Shown piece by piece: positions 1 through 9,208 of a stretch of DNA of 64,000 bases. The translations under genes were made by a program, and so were the position numbers. The notes under the pieces were generated by a model. That model saw only the letters and a program-made list of their open reading frames with translations. It was not told the origin of the DNA and ran no database searches. This stretch comes from Ollibium composti (GTDB lineage Bacteria; Pseudomonadota; Alphaproteobacteria; Rhizobiales; Rhizobiaceae), in NCBI RefSeq assembly GCF_004801285.1, contig NZ_SSNY01000001.1, positions 620,001 through 684,000 of the forward strand. Reading direction: 5' to 3'. Positions within the stretch are counted from its first letter, which is position 1, and every line of letters begins with the position of its first letter.

Positions 1-187
1 TGTCGATGACGACGCGCGTGGTGCCGGTTGCCGAGACGCGCTCGGCCATCGCAGCGCAGCGCATGCGCCGGTTCTTCGGATTGGCCGGATCGCAATTACC
101 CCAGTCGCCGGTGATGCGCGGCGTGCCGGGCGAGGAGCCGCAGCCAAGAATCGTCAGGCGCAGGCGATCTCTACCTTGGGCGACCAT
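1..187 (-). CDS. MBL-fold metallo-hydrolase, N-terminal part (cut by window edge)
   Basis: The reading frame starts at an ATG on the minus strand at 187 and runs off the left edge, giving 62 codons. The N-terminus reads LTILGCGSSPGTPRITGDWG and is followed by a CDPANPKNRR-like stretch. This is the typical start of the PhnP-like MBL-fold hydrolases found behind tatD in rhizobia. The metal-binding HxHxDH motif lies outside the window. The start is 2 nt downstream of the tatD stop, so it is the last visible member of the metG-tatD operon. The substrate is not predictable from this fragment. Confidence 0.8.
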   Translation of the reverse strand, partial: MVAQGRDRLRLTILGCGSSPGTPRITGDWGNCDPANPKNRRMRCAAMAERVSATGTTRVVID

Positions 188-189
188 GC

Positions 190-999
190 TCAGGCGCCCT
201 GCCCGCCCGGTCCGGATATGGGCGGCTTCGGCATTTTTGAGAACAGCCGGAAGAAATTCTCCGTGGTGATCCGGGCGATCTCGTCGGCCGTGACGCCGAT
301 CGTCTCGGCCAGCACCTTCGCCGTTTCCACCACGAAGGATGGTTCGTTGCGCTGACCGCGATGCGGCACCGGCGCAAGGTAAGGCGCATCCGTCTCGACC
401 AGCAGGCGGTCGCGCGGAACCTGCGTCGCGATGGCGCGCAGCCCGGCGGAATTCTTGAAGGTCAGGATACCGGAAAAGGAAACGTAGCCGCCCAGCGCCA
501 CGCCCACTTCGGCAAGCCGCCGCCCTGAGGAAAAGCAATGCAGGATGAAGGGGAAAGCCCCCTTCCCCGTTTCCTCCTCGAGGATGGCGGCGACGTCGTC
601 GTCGGCGCTGCGCGCATGGATGACCAGCGGCAAGCCCGTCTCGCGAGCGGCAGCGATGTGGGTGCGGAAGCCGGCCGCTTGTGCGGCGCGCGGCGCGTGG
701 TCGTAATGATAGTCCAGGCCAACCTCGCCGATGGCGACGACCTTCGGGTGCGCGGAGAGCCGCACAAGATCCTCGGCCGTGACGTCGAGTTCCTCGGCGG
801 CGTTGTGCGGATGAGTGCCGACGGAGCAATAGACTACGTCGTAAGTGTCCGTGATTTCAAGGAGTTGTGAAAATCGCTTCACGCGCGTCGAGATCGTTAC
901 CATGCGCCCGACACCAGCGGCGAGGGCGCGGGCGACGATCGCCGCCCGCTCCTCGGCAAAGTCCGGAAAGTCGAGATGGCAATGGCTGTCGACCAGCAT
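190..999 (-). CDS. tatD: TatD family metal-dependent deoxyribonuclease
   Basis: A 269-aa TIM-barrel amidohydrolase-type nuclease; TatD enzymes have 3'-5' DNase activity and are linked to repair and nucleic-acid turnover. The metal ligands are visible: HxH at residues 6-8 in DSHCHLDFPDF, then EVGLDYHYD, the His in LPLVIHAR, HCF, and the final Asp in VETDAPYLAP. The ATG at 999 overlaps the metG stop (ATGA), so the two are translationally coupled. An upstream extension of the frame would lie inside metG and is rejected. The length is normal for the family. Confidence 0.93.
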   Translation of the reverse strand: MLVDSHCHLDFPDFAEERAAIVARALAAGVGRMVTISTRVKRFSQLLEITDTYDVVYCSVGTHPHNAAEELDVTAEDLVRLSAHPKVVAIGEVGLDYHYDHAPRAAQAAGFRTHIAAARETGLPLVIHARSADDDVAAILEEETGKGAFPFILHCFSSGRRLAEVGVALGGYVSFSGILTFKNSAGLRAIATQVPRDRLLVETDAPYLAPVPHRGQRNEPSFVVETAKVLAETIGVTADEIARITTENFFRLFSKMPKPPISGPGGQGA

Positions 1000-2552
1000 C
1001 ACGCGCTCGCTTCCGGCTGCTCGACGTAACGCGGGAAAACCGGCTGCGGCGTCGGCAGAGCCGTTCCGGCAGTCAGGGCGTGGCCGGCTGCGACATGCTC
1101 GAACTGGCGCCTGCCGGCCGGCACCGCCAGCAGGTCGAGCAGCCTTTCCGCCGATCCGGGAATGTAGGGCTGGCAAAGGATCGCCACCCGCCGGATCGTC
1201 TCGGCCGTCGTCCACAGCACCGTTTCCATGCGCGCCGGGTCGGTCTTCTTCAGCGCCCACGGTTCCTGCGCGGCGAAATAGCGGTTGGCCTCCGCGACGA
1301 CGCCGAAGATGGCCGCCAGCGCGTGATGGATGCCCTGCTCCGCCATCGCCTCTCGCGCCGTGGCCAGCGCCGCCTCGGCCTGCGTCAGGATCGCCTTGTC
1401 GGCGTCGGCGAACTCGCCCTGTTTCGGCACGACACCGCCGCAGTTCTTGGCGATCATCGACAGCGAGCGCTGCGCCAGGTTGCCGAGGTCGTTGGCGAGG
1501 TCGGCATTGGTGCGGTTGACGATCGCTTCATGGCTGTAGCTGCCGTCCTGGCCGAACGGCACCTCGCGCAGGAAGAAATAGCGCACCTGGTCGAGCCCGT
1601 AATGCTCGACCATGGTGAACGGGTCGATGACGTTGCCGAGCGACTTCGACATCTTCTCGCCGCGGTTGAACAGGAAGCCATGGCCGAAGACGCGCTTCGG
1701 CAATTCGATGCCGGCCGACATCAGGAACGCTGGCCAGTAGATGGCGTGGAAGCGCACGATATCCTTGCCGATGATGTGGGCGTCCGCTGGCCAGAAACGC
1801 CATTTGTCAGCGTTTTCATCCGGATATCCGGCGGCCGTGATGTAATTCGTGAGGGCGTCGACCCACACATACATCACATGCTTTTCGTCGCCCGGCACCG
1901 GCACGCCCCAGTCGAAGGTGGTGCGCGATATCGACAGATCCTTCAGGCCGGCCTTGACGAAGCTGACGACCTCGTTGCGGCGCTCGGATGGGCCGATGAA
2001 ATCCGGCTGGCTGTCGTAGAGGGCCAGAAGTCTGTCCTGATAGGCCGAAAGGCGGAAGAAATAGCTCTCCTCCTCCACCCACTCCACCGGCGTGCCCTGT
2101 GGCCCGTAGCGCACGTTGTCGGCGCGGACTTCCGTTTCCTCCTCGCCGTAATAGGCTTCGTCGCGCACGGAATACCAGCCGGCATAGCCGCCCTTGTAGA
2201 TGTCGCCGTTGTCCGCCATGGCCTTCCAGATCGCCTGCGAGGCGGCGTAGTGGCGCTTTTCCGTGGTGCGGATGAAGTCGTCGTTGGACGAGTTCAGGGC
2301 TTTCGCCATACGCTGGAACTCGGCGGCGTTGCGGTCGGCCAGTTCGCGCGCCGAAATGCCTTCCTTGCGCGCGGTCTGGAGCATCTTGATGCCGTGCTCG
2401 TCGGTACCGGTAAGGAAGAAGACGTCCTTGCCGTCGAGACGCTGGAAGCGGGCCAGCGCGTCGGTCGCGATCAGCTCGTAGGCATGACCGATATGCGGCT
2501 TGCCGTTGGGATAGGAAATGGCCGTGGTGATGTAGAAGGTTTCGCGGGACAT
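999..2552 (-). CDS. metG: methionyl-tRNA synthetase
   Basis: A 517-aa class I aminoacyl-tRNA synthetase that charges tRNA-Met in the cytoplasm. The HIGH signature is PHIGHAYE at about residues 19-26 and the KMSKS loop is near residue 300. The connective region has [10 protein letters not shown] where zinc-binding forms carry cysteines, so this is the short, zinc-less MetG type common in alphaproteobacteria. There is no C-terminal tRNA-binding extension. It lies downstream of holB and upstream of tatD, which it overlaps by 3 nt. Confidence 0.96.
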   Translation of the reverse strand: MSRETFYITTAISYPNGKPHIGHAYELIATDALARFQRLDGKDVFFLTGTDEHGIKMLQTARKEGISARELADRNAAEFQRMAKALNSSNDDFIRTTEKRHYAASQAIWKAMADNGDIYKGGYAGWYSVRDEAYYGEEETEVRADNVRYGPQGTPVEWVEEESYFFRLSAYQDRLLALYDSQPDFIGPSERRNEVVSFVKAGLKDLSISRTTFDWGVPVPGDEKHVMYVWVDALTNYITAAGYPDENADKWRFWPADAHIIGKDIVRFHAIYWPAFLMSAGIELPKRVFGHGFLFNRGEKMSKSLGNVIDPFTMVEHYGLDQVRYFFLREVPFGQDGSYSHEAIVNRTNADLANDLGNLAQRSLSMIAKNCGGVVPKQGEFADADKAILTQAEAALATAREAMAEQGIHHALAAIFGVVAEANRYFAAQEPWALKKTDPARMETVLWTTAETIRRVAILCQPYIPGSAERLLDLLAVPAGRRQFEHVAAGHALTAGTALPTPQPVFPRYVEQPEASA

Positions 2553-2633
2553 GGAGGGGCCGTCATGAATGCCTGAATGAAGTTGAGCGTGAAGTATCGC
2601 ATCGGGACGGCGATTGCCATCCCGACGGAAGCG

Positions 2634-3707
2634 TCACATTCGCCCCGAGAAATCCGGGCGCATTACGGAATTCAGGCGGTCGATCATGCCGAGTGCGTGC
2701 TGCTTCTTGTCGAGGTTGTATGTCTCGGTTTCAGATATGGCATTTGCCGCGTCGTGCCAAGCGTCGGACAGCGATTTCGCCAGGCCGAGGTCGCCCGCTA
2801 TGGCAGCTTCGCTCGCTTTCTCCGACAACAGGTCGAGGACGCGGCGGTTGAAGATGTCGAACTGGATCGCCTGATCGCGGCCGGCGACGGCATCCGCCAA
2901 TCGGTGTGCGCCGGCGATATCAGGCCGTTTCGCTCCCGTCAGCGCGTCCAGAGCCTGCGCGATCTCCAGTCCGCCATATTGCGTGAGCAGGATGGCGGCA
3001 CGCGCACTACCCCCTGCCCGCTCGGCGAGTGTTGTGCGAGCGGCCGGATCGTCCGGCGGCGGCGCCTCGGTGGCCTCCAGCACGGACAGCAGGTCGCCCT
3101 CCCCGAGCGGACCGAGCCGCACCATCTGGCAGCGCGAGCGGATCGTCGGCAACAGGCTGCCCGGCGCATGGACGATCAGGATGAACACCGTGCGTGCAGG
3201 CGGTTCTTCAAGATTCTTTAGCAACGCATTGGCAGCATTGGTATTCATGTCGTCTGCCGGATCGACGATCACGACCCGGTAGCCGCCGTCGTGCGAAGTC
3301 AGCGACAGGAACTGGCCGACCTTGCGTATCTCGTCGACGGCGACGACGGTCTTGAAACGCTTGCTCCGCTCGTCGAACGGCCGGGTCAGATGCAGCACTG
3401 AAGGGTGAGCGCCGCTGGCGATCTGTCGGAACAGTGAGGAGGCCGGGTCGGGTGACGCCAGCTCGGCTGGCGCCTCCGCTGCCTTCGGATATTTCAGAAG
3501 ATGGTGCGCCAGATGGAAGGCCAGCGTCGCCTTGCCGATGCCCGGCGGTCCGGCGAGGATCAGCGCATGCGGCAGCTTGCCGGCACGATAGGCCTGGGCC
3601 AGCATCGCTGTGACGGCGGCGTGGCCGACCAGACGCGGGTTCTCGGCCGGCTCGGGAACGCCGTCCAGCGTGTCGTGCTGCTGCGGGGCTAGGCGTTCGA
3701 AAATCAT
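2634..3707 (-). CDS. holB: DNA polymerase III subunit delta prime
   Basis: A 357-aa clamp-loader AAA+ protein. Walker A is [10 protein letters not shown] near residue 53. The LEEPPART segment and the SRC motif (TIRSRCQ) that contacts the neighbouring ATPase are both present. It loads the beta clamp together with DnaX and HolA. The ATG overlaps the tmk stop by 4 nt (ATGA), the conserved tmk-holB coupling. An 81-bp gap separates it from metG. Confidence 0.93.
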   Translation of the reverse strand: MIFERLAPQQHDTLDGVPEPAENPRLVGHAAVTAMLAQAYRAGKLPHALILAGPPGIGKATLAFHLAHHLLKYPKAAEAPAELASPDPASSLFRQIASGAHPSVLHLTRPFDERSKRFKTVVAVDEIRKVGQFLSLTSHDGGYRVVIVDPADDMNTNAANALLKNLEEPPARTVFILIVHAPGSLLPTIRSRCQMVRLGPLGEGDLLSVLEATEAPPPDDPAARTTLAERAGGSARAAILLTQYGGLEIAQALDALTGAKRPDIAGAHRLADAVAGRDQAIQFDIFNRRVLDLLSEKASEAAIAGDLGLAKSLSDAWHDAANAISETETYNLDKKQHALGMIDRLNSVMRPDFSGRM

Positions 3708-4372
3708 GCCGGCGCCGCCTGCCGGGCGGGCAGTCTTGCGGCCAGTGCGGCGAACACGCTGTCGGTGATAGCGTCCTCGACGGCGTCCGCGCTCGCGGCC
3801 GCATCGATCACCCTGCAGCGTTCGGGCTCCGCTTTCGCGATGGCCAGGAAAGCCTCGCGACGGCGTTCGTGGATGGACAGCGTTTCCTTCTCGAACCGGT
3901 CCGGCCCGTCGGCCGCCGCACGCCGGGCATTGGCGCGGCGCAATCCCTCCGCCGCATCAAGGTCGAGGATCAGCGTCAGGTCCGGCACCATGCCATTGAT
4001 CGCTACGGCCTCCAGCTCCTGCATGAAGGCCGGGTCCAGTCCGCCGGTCACGCCCTGGTAGACACGCGAGGAATCCATGAAGCGGTCGCACAACACGTTG
4101 GCGCCGCGCTCCACCGCGGGCCGAATGACCTGCTCGACATGATCGGAGCGGGCGGCGGCGAACAGCAGCGCCTCCATCTTCGGGCCGAACGGCTCTGCCG
4201 CACCCGAAAGCAGGACATGCCGCACGGCCTCGGCGCCGGGCGAGCCGCCGGGTTCGCGGGTAACCACCACGTCATATTTCTTGGCGCGGAGCTTGCGCGC
4301 AAGCCGCTGGATCTGCGTCGACTTGCCGGCTCCCTCCCCGCCTTCGAACGTGATGAAGAATCCCTTGGCCAC
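3704..4372 (-). CDS. tmk: thymidylate kinase
   Basis: Phosphorylates dTMP to dTDP for DNA synthesis. The P-loop is [10 protein letters not shown] and the DRx motif is [13 protein letters not shown] place the start at the GTG at 4372, giving 222 aa, because family members begin two to four residues before GFFITFEGG. Another in-frame GTG at 4429 would add 19 residues without obvious homology. The 3' end overlaps holB, and the start lies about 60 nt after dacA. Confidence 0.92.
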   Translation of the reverse strand: MAKGFFITFEGGEGAGKSTQIQRLARKLRAKKYDVVVTREPGGSPGAEAVRHVLLSGAAEPFGPKMEALLFAAARSDHVEQVIRPAVERGANVLCDRFMDSSRVYQGVTGGLDPAFMQELEAVAINGMVPDLTLILDLDAAEGLRRANARRAAADGPDRFEKETLSIHERRREAFLAIAKAEPERCRVIDAAASADAVEDAITDSVFAALAARLPARQAAPA

Positions 4373-4432
4373 TGGCGGTTCCCGTATCTCGCGAACGCCG
4401 TCATAGTCTCGGTGCGCCGAAAAATCCACGCT

Positions 4433-5599
4433 TCAACGCAGCCAGCCGATGGCCAGTTCCTCGACGGCATCGAGTGCGCGCCGGGGCAGCGAGCCGACGC
4501 CTACGGATTCGGCCGCATAGAGCGGCGTTTCCTGGCTGAGCGTGTCGCCGATCCACACCTTGAGTGCGCCGACCGGCTGGCCTTCCTCCACCGGTGCCGG
4601 CAGCGGCCCGTTGTAGACGATGCGCGCCGTCAGTCGGTCGCGGTTGGTGATCGGCAAGAAGATATCCACCGGCCCCTTGGCTTTCAGCGCCACGCCGGAC
4701 TTTTCGCCGCCGAAGACCTCGGCCTCGCCGACGATCTCGTCCCTGGCGAATATTTCCGACTTCTGGAAAGAACGCAGGCCCCATTCCAGCAGCTTGCGCG
4801 CTTCCTCGGCCCGCTCGCGGTCGTTGGCCAACCCGCTCATGGCCGCGATCACCCGCTTGCCGTCCTTGGCGATCGAACCGACGATGCCGAAACCGTTCTC
4901 CTCGCTGGCGCCGACGGCCAGTCCGTCACCGCCGATGTCCGTGGCGAGCAGCGGATTGCGGTTCAACTGCCTGATCTTGTTCCAGGTGAACTCCTTCTGG
5001 CCGAAATAACGGTAGAAGTCGGGGTAGTCCCGCCACAGTCGCAGCGCCAGGTTCGTAAGGTCCTTTACCGTCGTCTTCTGGCCGTCTGCCGGCAGGCCGG
5101 TGGCGTTGACGAAGGTCGACGCGGTCAGGCCGATCTGGCGCGCGCGCTCGGTCATCTGCAGGGCAAAGTTCGCCTCCGAGCCTGCCATGCCCTCGGCGAT
5201 GATGATGCAGCCGTCATTGGCGGCCTGCACCGCCACGCCCTGGATGAGGTTTTCCAGCCGGATCGCCGACTTGAGCGCGGCAAACATGGTCGAGGTGCCG
5301 GACGGCGCGCCGCCGGTGCGCCAGGCGTGCTCTGAAACGACGAAGGTGTCGTCCAGCTTCAGCCGCCCGGACTTGATGGCGTTGAAGGTCACTTCCATGG
5401 TCATCAGCTTGGCAAGCGAGGCGGGCTGGATCGATGCGTCCGCATCCTTGGAGAAGAGCACGGTGCCGGTGTCGGCGTCGATCATGTAGGCCTGCGTCGC
5501 CTTCGTCTCGAAAAGCTGCGCGGCGGCCGGAGATATGCCGAAAGCCCACAGGACGAGGCTGAAAGCCGCAAAGAGCGGCAGGAAGCGGCGAAACATCAT
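4433..5599 (-). CDS. dacA: D-alanyl-D-alanine carboxypeptidase family protein with altered motifs
   Basis: A 388-aa penicillin-binding-protein-5-like protein of the peptidase S11 family. It has a signal peptide ending at about AAA-Q and a C-terminal PBP5 beta-domain. The first catalytic motif, SxxK, is intact (SLAKLMT, Ser61 and Lys64). The second motif, normally SxN, reads AAN at 126-128. The third, normally KTG, reads AVG at 228-230 in GGDGLAVGAS. The fold is clear, but carboxypeptidase activity is therefore uncertain. The start is one of two adjacent ATGs at 5599 and 5596. It sits between rlpA and tmk. Confidence 0.85.
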   Translation of the reverse strand: MMFRRFLPLFAAFSLVLWAFGISPAAAQLFETKATQAYMIDADTGTVLFSKDADASIQPASLAKLMTMEVTFNAIKSGRLKLDDTFVVSEHAWRTGGAPSGTSTMFAALKSAIRLENLIQGVAVQAANDGCIIIAEGMAGSEANFALQMTERARQIGLTASTFVNATGLPADGQKTTVKDLTNLALRLWRDYPDFYRYFGQKEFTWNKIRQLNRNPLLATDIGGDGLAVGASEENGFGIVGSIAKDGKRVIAAMSGLANDRERAEEARKLLEWGLRSFQKSEIFARDEIVGEAEVFGGEKSGVALKAKGPVDIFLPITNRDRLTARIVYNGPLPAPVEEGQPVGALKVWIGDTLSQETPLYAAESVGVGSLPRRALDAVEELAIGWLR

Positions 5600-5708
5600 A
5601 GGAGATGCCCTGTTGGGCCGGATATGCGGCGTGCCCGGCAAAGCTATCAGGCTTGTCGGCGCCGGATCAACCGTCCGGCTCATCGCCGGCCGGCGACGCA
5701 AACGCCTG

Positions 5709-6926
5709 TCAGCCGCGAACGGCCAGCGCGTCCGGCGCACCGTGTGACCATGCCGCGCTCAGCATATCGTCCAGGCTACCCTGCCCGTTCGGATAGAGAT
5801 TGACGGAGTACCAGTCGTCGCCATCGAGAGTGGTGCGCTCGACTTCCACTTTGCCGTAAGCGCCGAGGCGCGCGGCGACCGAGCGGGCTTCATCGGCATT
5901 CCGGTAGGAGCCGGCGGCGATGTAATCAGCCGAAGCACCGGCACCGGGATTGAGCCGCTTCCAGGCCTGTTCCACGTCGCTGGACGTCATTCCCGAATCT
6001 AGAGCGGCGAAAGCCTGCGCCGCCTGGTTGACCCGCTCGTCGGCATAGGACAGCGACGCGACGGAGAACGGAATCTGTGACGGCATCTCCGCATCGGGCC
6101 GCGACGGCACGATGGGGCCGAAATCGGGCAGAGACGGGAAGCCGGACAGTTGCGCGTCGGCGGTCATCACTGGTTGCATAGTCGGAACCGGCGCGGAATC
6201 CCGCAACTGACCCGGGAATGGCACCGCCGCCGCATTCACCGGCTGGCTGGGCGACGAACCGTTCATGGCGATCATCACGCCTGTCGGCAGGCCGACGGAC
6301 GGATCGGGGGCCCGATTGCCGGGGTGATAGGAGGCCACGAGATATTGCTCGTCATGCGCCGCCAGCGGCGCGCGGCCGACATACTCGACCTTAACCTTGG
6401 CGGTACCGACGTTGGAATAGCCCAGCATATCCGCAGCTCGTTTCGACAAATCGATCAGCCGGCCGTCGTGGAAAGGACCGCGGTCATTAACCCGTACGAT
6501 CACGGAACTGCCGTTACCAAGATTGGTGACGCGGGCATAGCTGGGCAGCGGCATGGTTGGATGGGCGGCGGTGATGTCGGCGACGTTGTAGACCTCGCCG
6601 TTGGCGGTCAGCCGGCCGTGGAAGGCATCGCCATACCAGGAGGCCGTGCCTACCTTGGCGTATTTCTTGTCTTCCTTCGGGTAATACCACTTGCCCCGGA
6701 CCTGGTAGGGCTTGCCCAGCTGGTCGCGCCCGACCAGCTTGCGGTTGCCGACATAGGGGCTCGCCTTCACGCCGTAATCGGTTTCGGAGAAGTATTCCTT
6801 GGAGCGCTTCTTGTGCACCATCGCCTTGGGCTCGGGCGTGGCGCAGGCGGCGAGCATCCCGGCCGCCGCGGCCAGTACCAGATAAGTCGACGCACGGCGA
6901 AGGGGCTTGCGCGCCTTGGTCTGCAT
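5709..6926 (-). CDS. rlpA: RlpA-like septal/peptidoglycan lipoprotein with SPOR domain
   Basis: About 405 aa with a lipobox (LAAC) after a hydrophobic signal, so it is predicted to be an outer-membrane lipoprotein. The central double-psi beta-barrel is marked by ASWYGDAFHGRLTANGE and VRVNDRGPFHDGRLIDLS, the residues expected for a lytic transglycosylase acting on naked glycan strands. The C-terminal 75 residues form a SPOR domain (IAAGSYRNADEARSVAARL). The ATG at 6926 follows AGGGGA by about 11 nt; an ATG at 6947 would abut its purine-rich stretch and is less likely. The gene heads the rlpA-dacA-tmk-holB-metG-tatD run. Confidence 0.9.
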   Translation of the reverse strand: MQTKARKPLRRASTYLVLAAAAGMLAACATPEPKAMVHKKRSKEYFSETDYGVKASPYVGNRKLVGRDQLGKPYQVRGKWYYPKEDKKYAKVGTASWYGDAFHGRLTANGEVYNVADITAAHPTMPLPSYARVTNLGNGSSVIVRVNDRGPFHDGRLIDLSKRAADMLGYSNVGTAKVKVEYVGRAPLAAHDEQYLVASYHPGNRAPDPSVGLPTGVMIAMNGSSPSQPVNAAAVPFPGQLRDSAPVPTMQPVMTADAQLSGFPSLPDFGPIVPSRPDAEMPSQIPFSVASLSYADERVNQAAQAFAALDSGMTSSDVEQAWKRLNPGAGASADYIAAGSYRNADEARSVAARLGAYGKVEVERTTLDGDDWYSVNLYPNGQGSLDDMLSAAWSHGAPDALAVRG

Positions 6927-7170
6927 GTTGGAATTGTCCCCTGCCATTCCCTGTTGGCCGCCGCATGGACGTCAGCCGAGCCTTAACGATCGCGTCACAA
7001 GGAGGTCGATGCCCACTCCGCTCCTTGTGCGCAGGAATTGTTTATCACGCTATTAACCGATTGTGGCGGGAAACCGGCAAGATTATGGCCCGGAGCGCCG
7101 GTCGCAGCGATGGCAAATCTCAGTACAATTGATACGGGTCTTGTACGGGATACAATCAAGACTGTTGCGA

Positions 7171-7245
7171 TGGTGAGCCGGGAGGGGATCGAACCCTCGA
7201 CCACATGATTAAAAGTCACGTGCTCTACCGCTGAGCTACCGGCCC
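7171..7245 (-). tRNA. tRNA-Lys (anticodon TTT)
   Basis: A cloverleaf can be drawn on the minus strand. The acceptor GGGCCGG pairs with CCGGCTC with one G-U pair. The D-arm has TAGCTCAGCGGTAGAGC, the anticodon loop is CTTTTAA, the T-arm has GGTTCGATCC, and CCA is encoded. The length is 75 nt with CCA. Confidence 0.97.
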
Positions 7246-7579
7246 GTTCCTGCAAGACTTCGGGCGATCCCCGATCGCAAAAAGATGCCTGAACCTTTGC
7301 GCATCACCGCCCGGGCGGGCCGCCGTGCCGCGCTTTCGCAAGGGAAAAACCGCCCGCGAAATTGCGGCGGAACATAGGGAGAGTGCCATGGCGGGTCAAT
7401 CGAAAAAGCGCCGTTCCATCAAGGCACGAATCCGCCCCGCAACTTTGCTCCAGCGTCGCTGCGTCAGCCTGGCGGAAGGCCGCTCGACGTGGAGGCGCCA
7501 GCCGGAGCAACCGGAACAATAAGATCGTTGGATCGTTTCGTGACCAAAGGGACATCCATCAAGCCCTCAGGAGAAGACG
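7246..7579. other. intergenic region between tRNA-Lys and BA14K gene
   Basis: A 334-bp gap. A short open frame at 7325-7522 (rich in Arg and Lys) has no recognisable domain or ribosome-binding site, and I do not consider it a gene. The only supported element is the EcfG-type promoter near its right end. Confidence 0.6.
7513..7537 (+). promoter_or_regulatory. EcfG-type general stress response promoter
   Basis: GGAAC at 7513-7517 and CGTT at 7534-7537 are separated by exactly 16 nt. This matches the alphaproteobacterial EcfG consensus (GGAAC-N16/17-CGTT). The BA14K gene starts 43 nt downstream, which suits transcription of that gene. Confidence 0.75.
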
Positions 7580-8050
7580 ATGAACAAATTCGTATCGGGT
7601 CTTTTGGCGACCACTCTGGTAGCCAGCTTCGCCGTCGCGTCGATGGCCCCTGCCGCTGCCGTTCCCCTTCCCGCACAGATGCAGGGTGCTACGCCTTCGG
7701 CTTCGGACGTGGTGAAGGTCGACTCCGCTGACTATGTCTGGCGCAGGCATCATAACAGGCATTGGCGTGGCGACCGCGGCCGCACTCATTACTGGCGCGG
7801 CCATCGCGGCTACGATCGCTGGCGTCCCGGCTATCGCCGTCATGGCGACTTCTGGTTCCCCCTCGCGGCGTTCGCGACCGGCGCCATCATCAGCGGTGCC
7901 ATTGCCAATGACCGGCCGCCCCCGCGCGTCTACCGCGGCGACAGCGCGCATGTGCGCTGGTGCTATGATCGCTATCGCTCCTATCGTGCGTATGACAATA
8001 CCTTCCAGCCCTATCATGGGCCGCGCCAGCAGTGTGTGTCGCCTTATTGA
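7580..8050 (+). CDS. BA14K family secreted protein
   Basis: A 156-aa protein with a clear signal peptide (about 27 residues, ending near PAAA). It has an Arg/His/Trp/Tyr-rich middle, one hydrophobic segment ([16 protein letters not shown]), and a C-terminus ([19 protein letters not shown], then YHGPRQQC) that is the BA14K signature. BA14K of Brucella is an immunoreactive, lectin-like protein; the role in free-living relatives is unknown. An AGGAGA lies 6 nt before the ATG. An EcfG-type promoter precedes it and a terminator follows, so it is a single-gene unit, probably induced in general stress. Confidence 0.88.
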   Translation: MNKFVSGLLATTLVASFAVASMAPAAAVPLPAQMQGATPSASDVVKVDSADYVWRRHHNRHWRGDRGRTHYWRGHRGYDRWRPGYRRHGDFWFPLAAFATGAIISGAIANDRPPPRVYRGDSAHVRWCYDRYRSYRAYDNTFQPYHGPRQQCVSPY

Positions 8051-8072
8051 GGCGATAGCATAGCATGTAGTG

Positions 8073-8099
8073 AAGCCCGCGCTGTAGCGCGGGCTTTTT
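8073..8099 (+). terminator. rho-independent terminator after BA14K gene
   Basis: The 10-bp stem AAGCCCGCGC/GCGCGGGCTT has a TGTA loop and is followed directly by TTTTT. It begins 22 nt after the stop codon. Confidence 0.9.
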
Positions 8100-8317
8100 C
8101 GCGCCGGTGGGGATCAGCGTCGCTGAGCGTACGTCTCACCGCGTCATGCCGCCGCCGATGACGAAGATTCGGGGATCGGCGACTCGCCCACCTTTGCCTC
8201 CCGCGATTTCGTATCGCAGCCTTTCCGGCCACCTCGAAACCTAAAGGGAATTATTTCGAGCTTATAACGAATATCAAACGAAATCGTGAACCTCGGTGCC
8301 TGCGACCGCAAATGCCG

Positions 8318-9085
8318 TCAGGAATGCGAGGTTTCGATCAGATTCACCTCGGCCTCCTGACAGACTTTGCGAACCGAGGCAATGCTGCAGGTGTCGGTGA
8401 TGAAGGTGTTGACTTGGCTGAGATGGCCGATGCGTACTGGCGCCGTCCGTTCGAACTTCGTCTGGTCGGCGACCAGGATGACGTGGCGTGTGTTGGCGAT
8501 GATCGCCTGCGCCACTTTCACTTCGCGAAAGTCGAAATCGAGCAGCGCGCCGTCATGGTCGATAGCCGAGGCGCCGATGACGGCATAATCGACCTTGAAC
8601 TGCTTGATGAAGTCGACCGCCGCCTCGCCGACGATGCCGCCGTCCGACCCGCGAACGACGCCGCCGGCGATCACCACCTCTATCGAAGGATAGACGCGCA
8701 TCCTGTTGGCAACATTGATGTTGTTGGTGATGACCATAAGGCCGCTGTGGTCCAGAAGCGCCTTGCTTACAGCTTCCGTCGTGGTGCCGATGTTGATGAA
8801 CAGCGAGGCGTTGTCGGGGATCAGCCGTGCGGCGGCGCGGCCGATCGCCTCCTTCTCGTCGGCGGCGATCTTGCGGCGCGCTTCGTACTCGACATTTTCG
8901 ATGCCGGAAGGAAACAGTGCGCCGCCGTGAATGCGGGTAAGCTGCCGTTGTTCGCACAGGTCGTTGAGGTCCTTGCGGATCGTCTGCGGCGTCACCGAAA
9001 AATGCGCCGCCAGTTCTTCCACCAATACCCGGCCGTTGTCCTTGGCCATCTGGACGATCTCGGCATGGCGCGGCGGCAGATACAT
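8318..9085 (-). CDS. glpR: DeoR/GlpR family transcriptional regulator
   Basis: A 255-aa repressor. It has an N-terminal winged helix-turn-helix (VTPQTIRKDLNDLCEQ, residues about 28-45). A DeoR sensor domain follows, with the NIGTTTEAV phosphosugar-binding loop. The sequence resembles GlpR, the glycerol-3-phosphate-responsive repressor. The ATG at 9085 is chosen because GGGAGGG lies about 7 nt upstream; an ATG at 9136 lacks this. No glp gene lies nearby, so its targets are outside the window or it acts on something else. The gene symbol is provisional. Confidence 0.85.
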   Translation of the reverse strand: MYLPPRHAEIVQMAKDNGRVLVEELAAHFSVTPQTIRKDLNDLCEQRQLTRIHGGALFPSGIENVEYEARRKIAADEKEAIGRAAARLIPDNASLFINIGTTTEAVSKALLDHSGLMVITNNINVANRMRVYPSIEVVIAGGVVRGSDGGIVGEAAVDFIKQFKVDYAVIGASAIDHDGALLDFDFREVKVAQAIIANTRHVILVADQTKFERTAPVRIGHLSQVNTFITDTCSIASVRKVCQEAEVNLIETSHS

Positions 9086-9208
9086 TGAATCCCTCCCGTT
9101 TTCGTTTTCCGGATTCATAGTTGAAAACGAAAGCATTGGGAAGGCTTGAGACGGCTGTTGGAAAGCGCTGCCGACGAGGAAAACCTTGTCGCTGCATGGT
9201 GTCGCGGT

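Noticed and set aside
2598..2625. Inverted repeat CGGGA...TCCCG between holB and metG as a terminator
   Set aside because: Only 5 bp of stem, a long loop and no T-run; holB and metG are more likely co-transcribed.
6995..7255. An 86-codon frame covering tRNA-Lys
   Set aside because: It reads through the tRNA gene, and its translation has the phrase typical of tRNA-derived false proteins.
7325..7522. A 65-codon plus-strand frame before the BA14K gene
   Set aside because: No ribosome-binding site or domain; it ends where the EcfG promoter begins and looks like chance.
8044..8232. A 62-codon minus-strand frame overlapping the BA14K terminator
   Set aside because: Arg-rich, no ribosome-binding site, and it covers the terminator hairpin.
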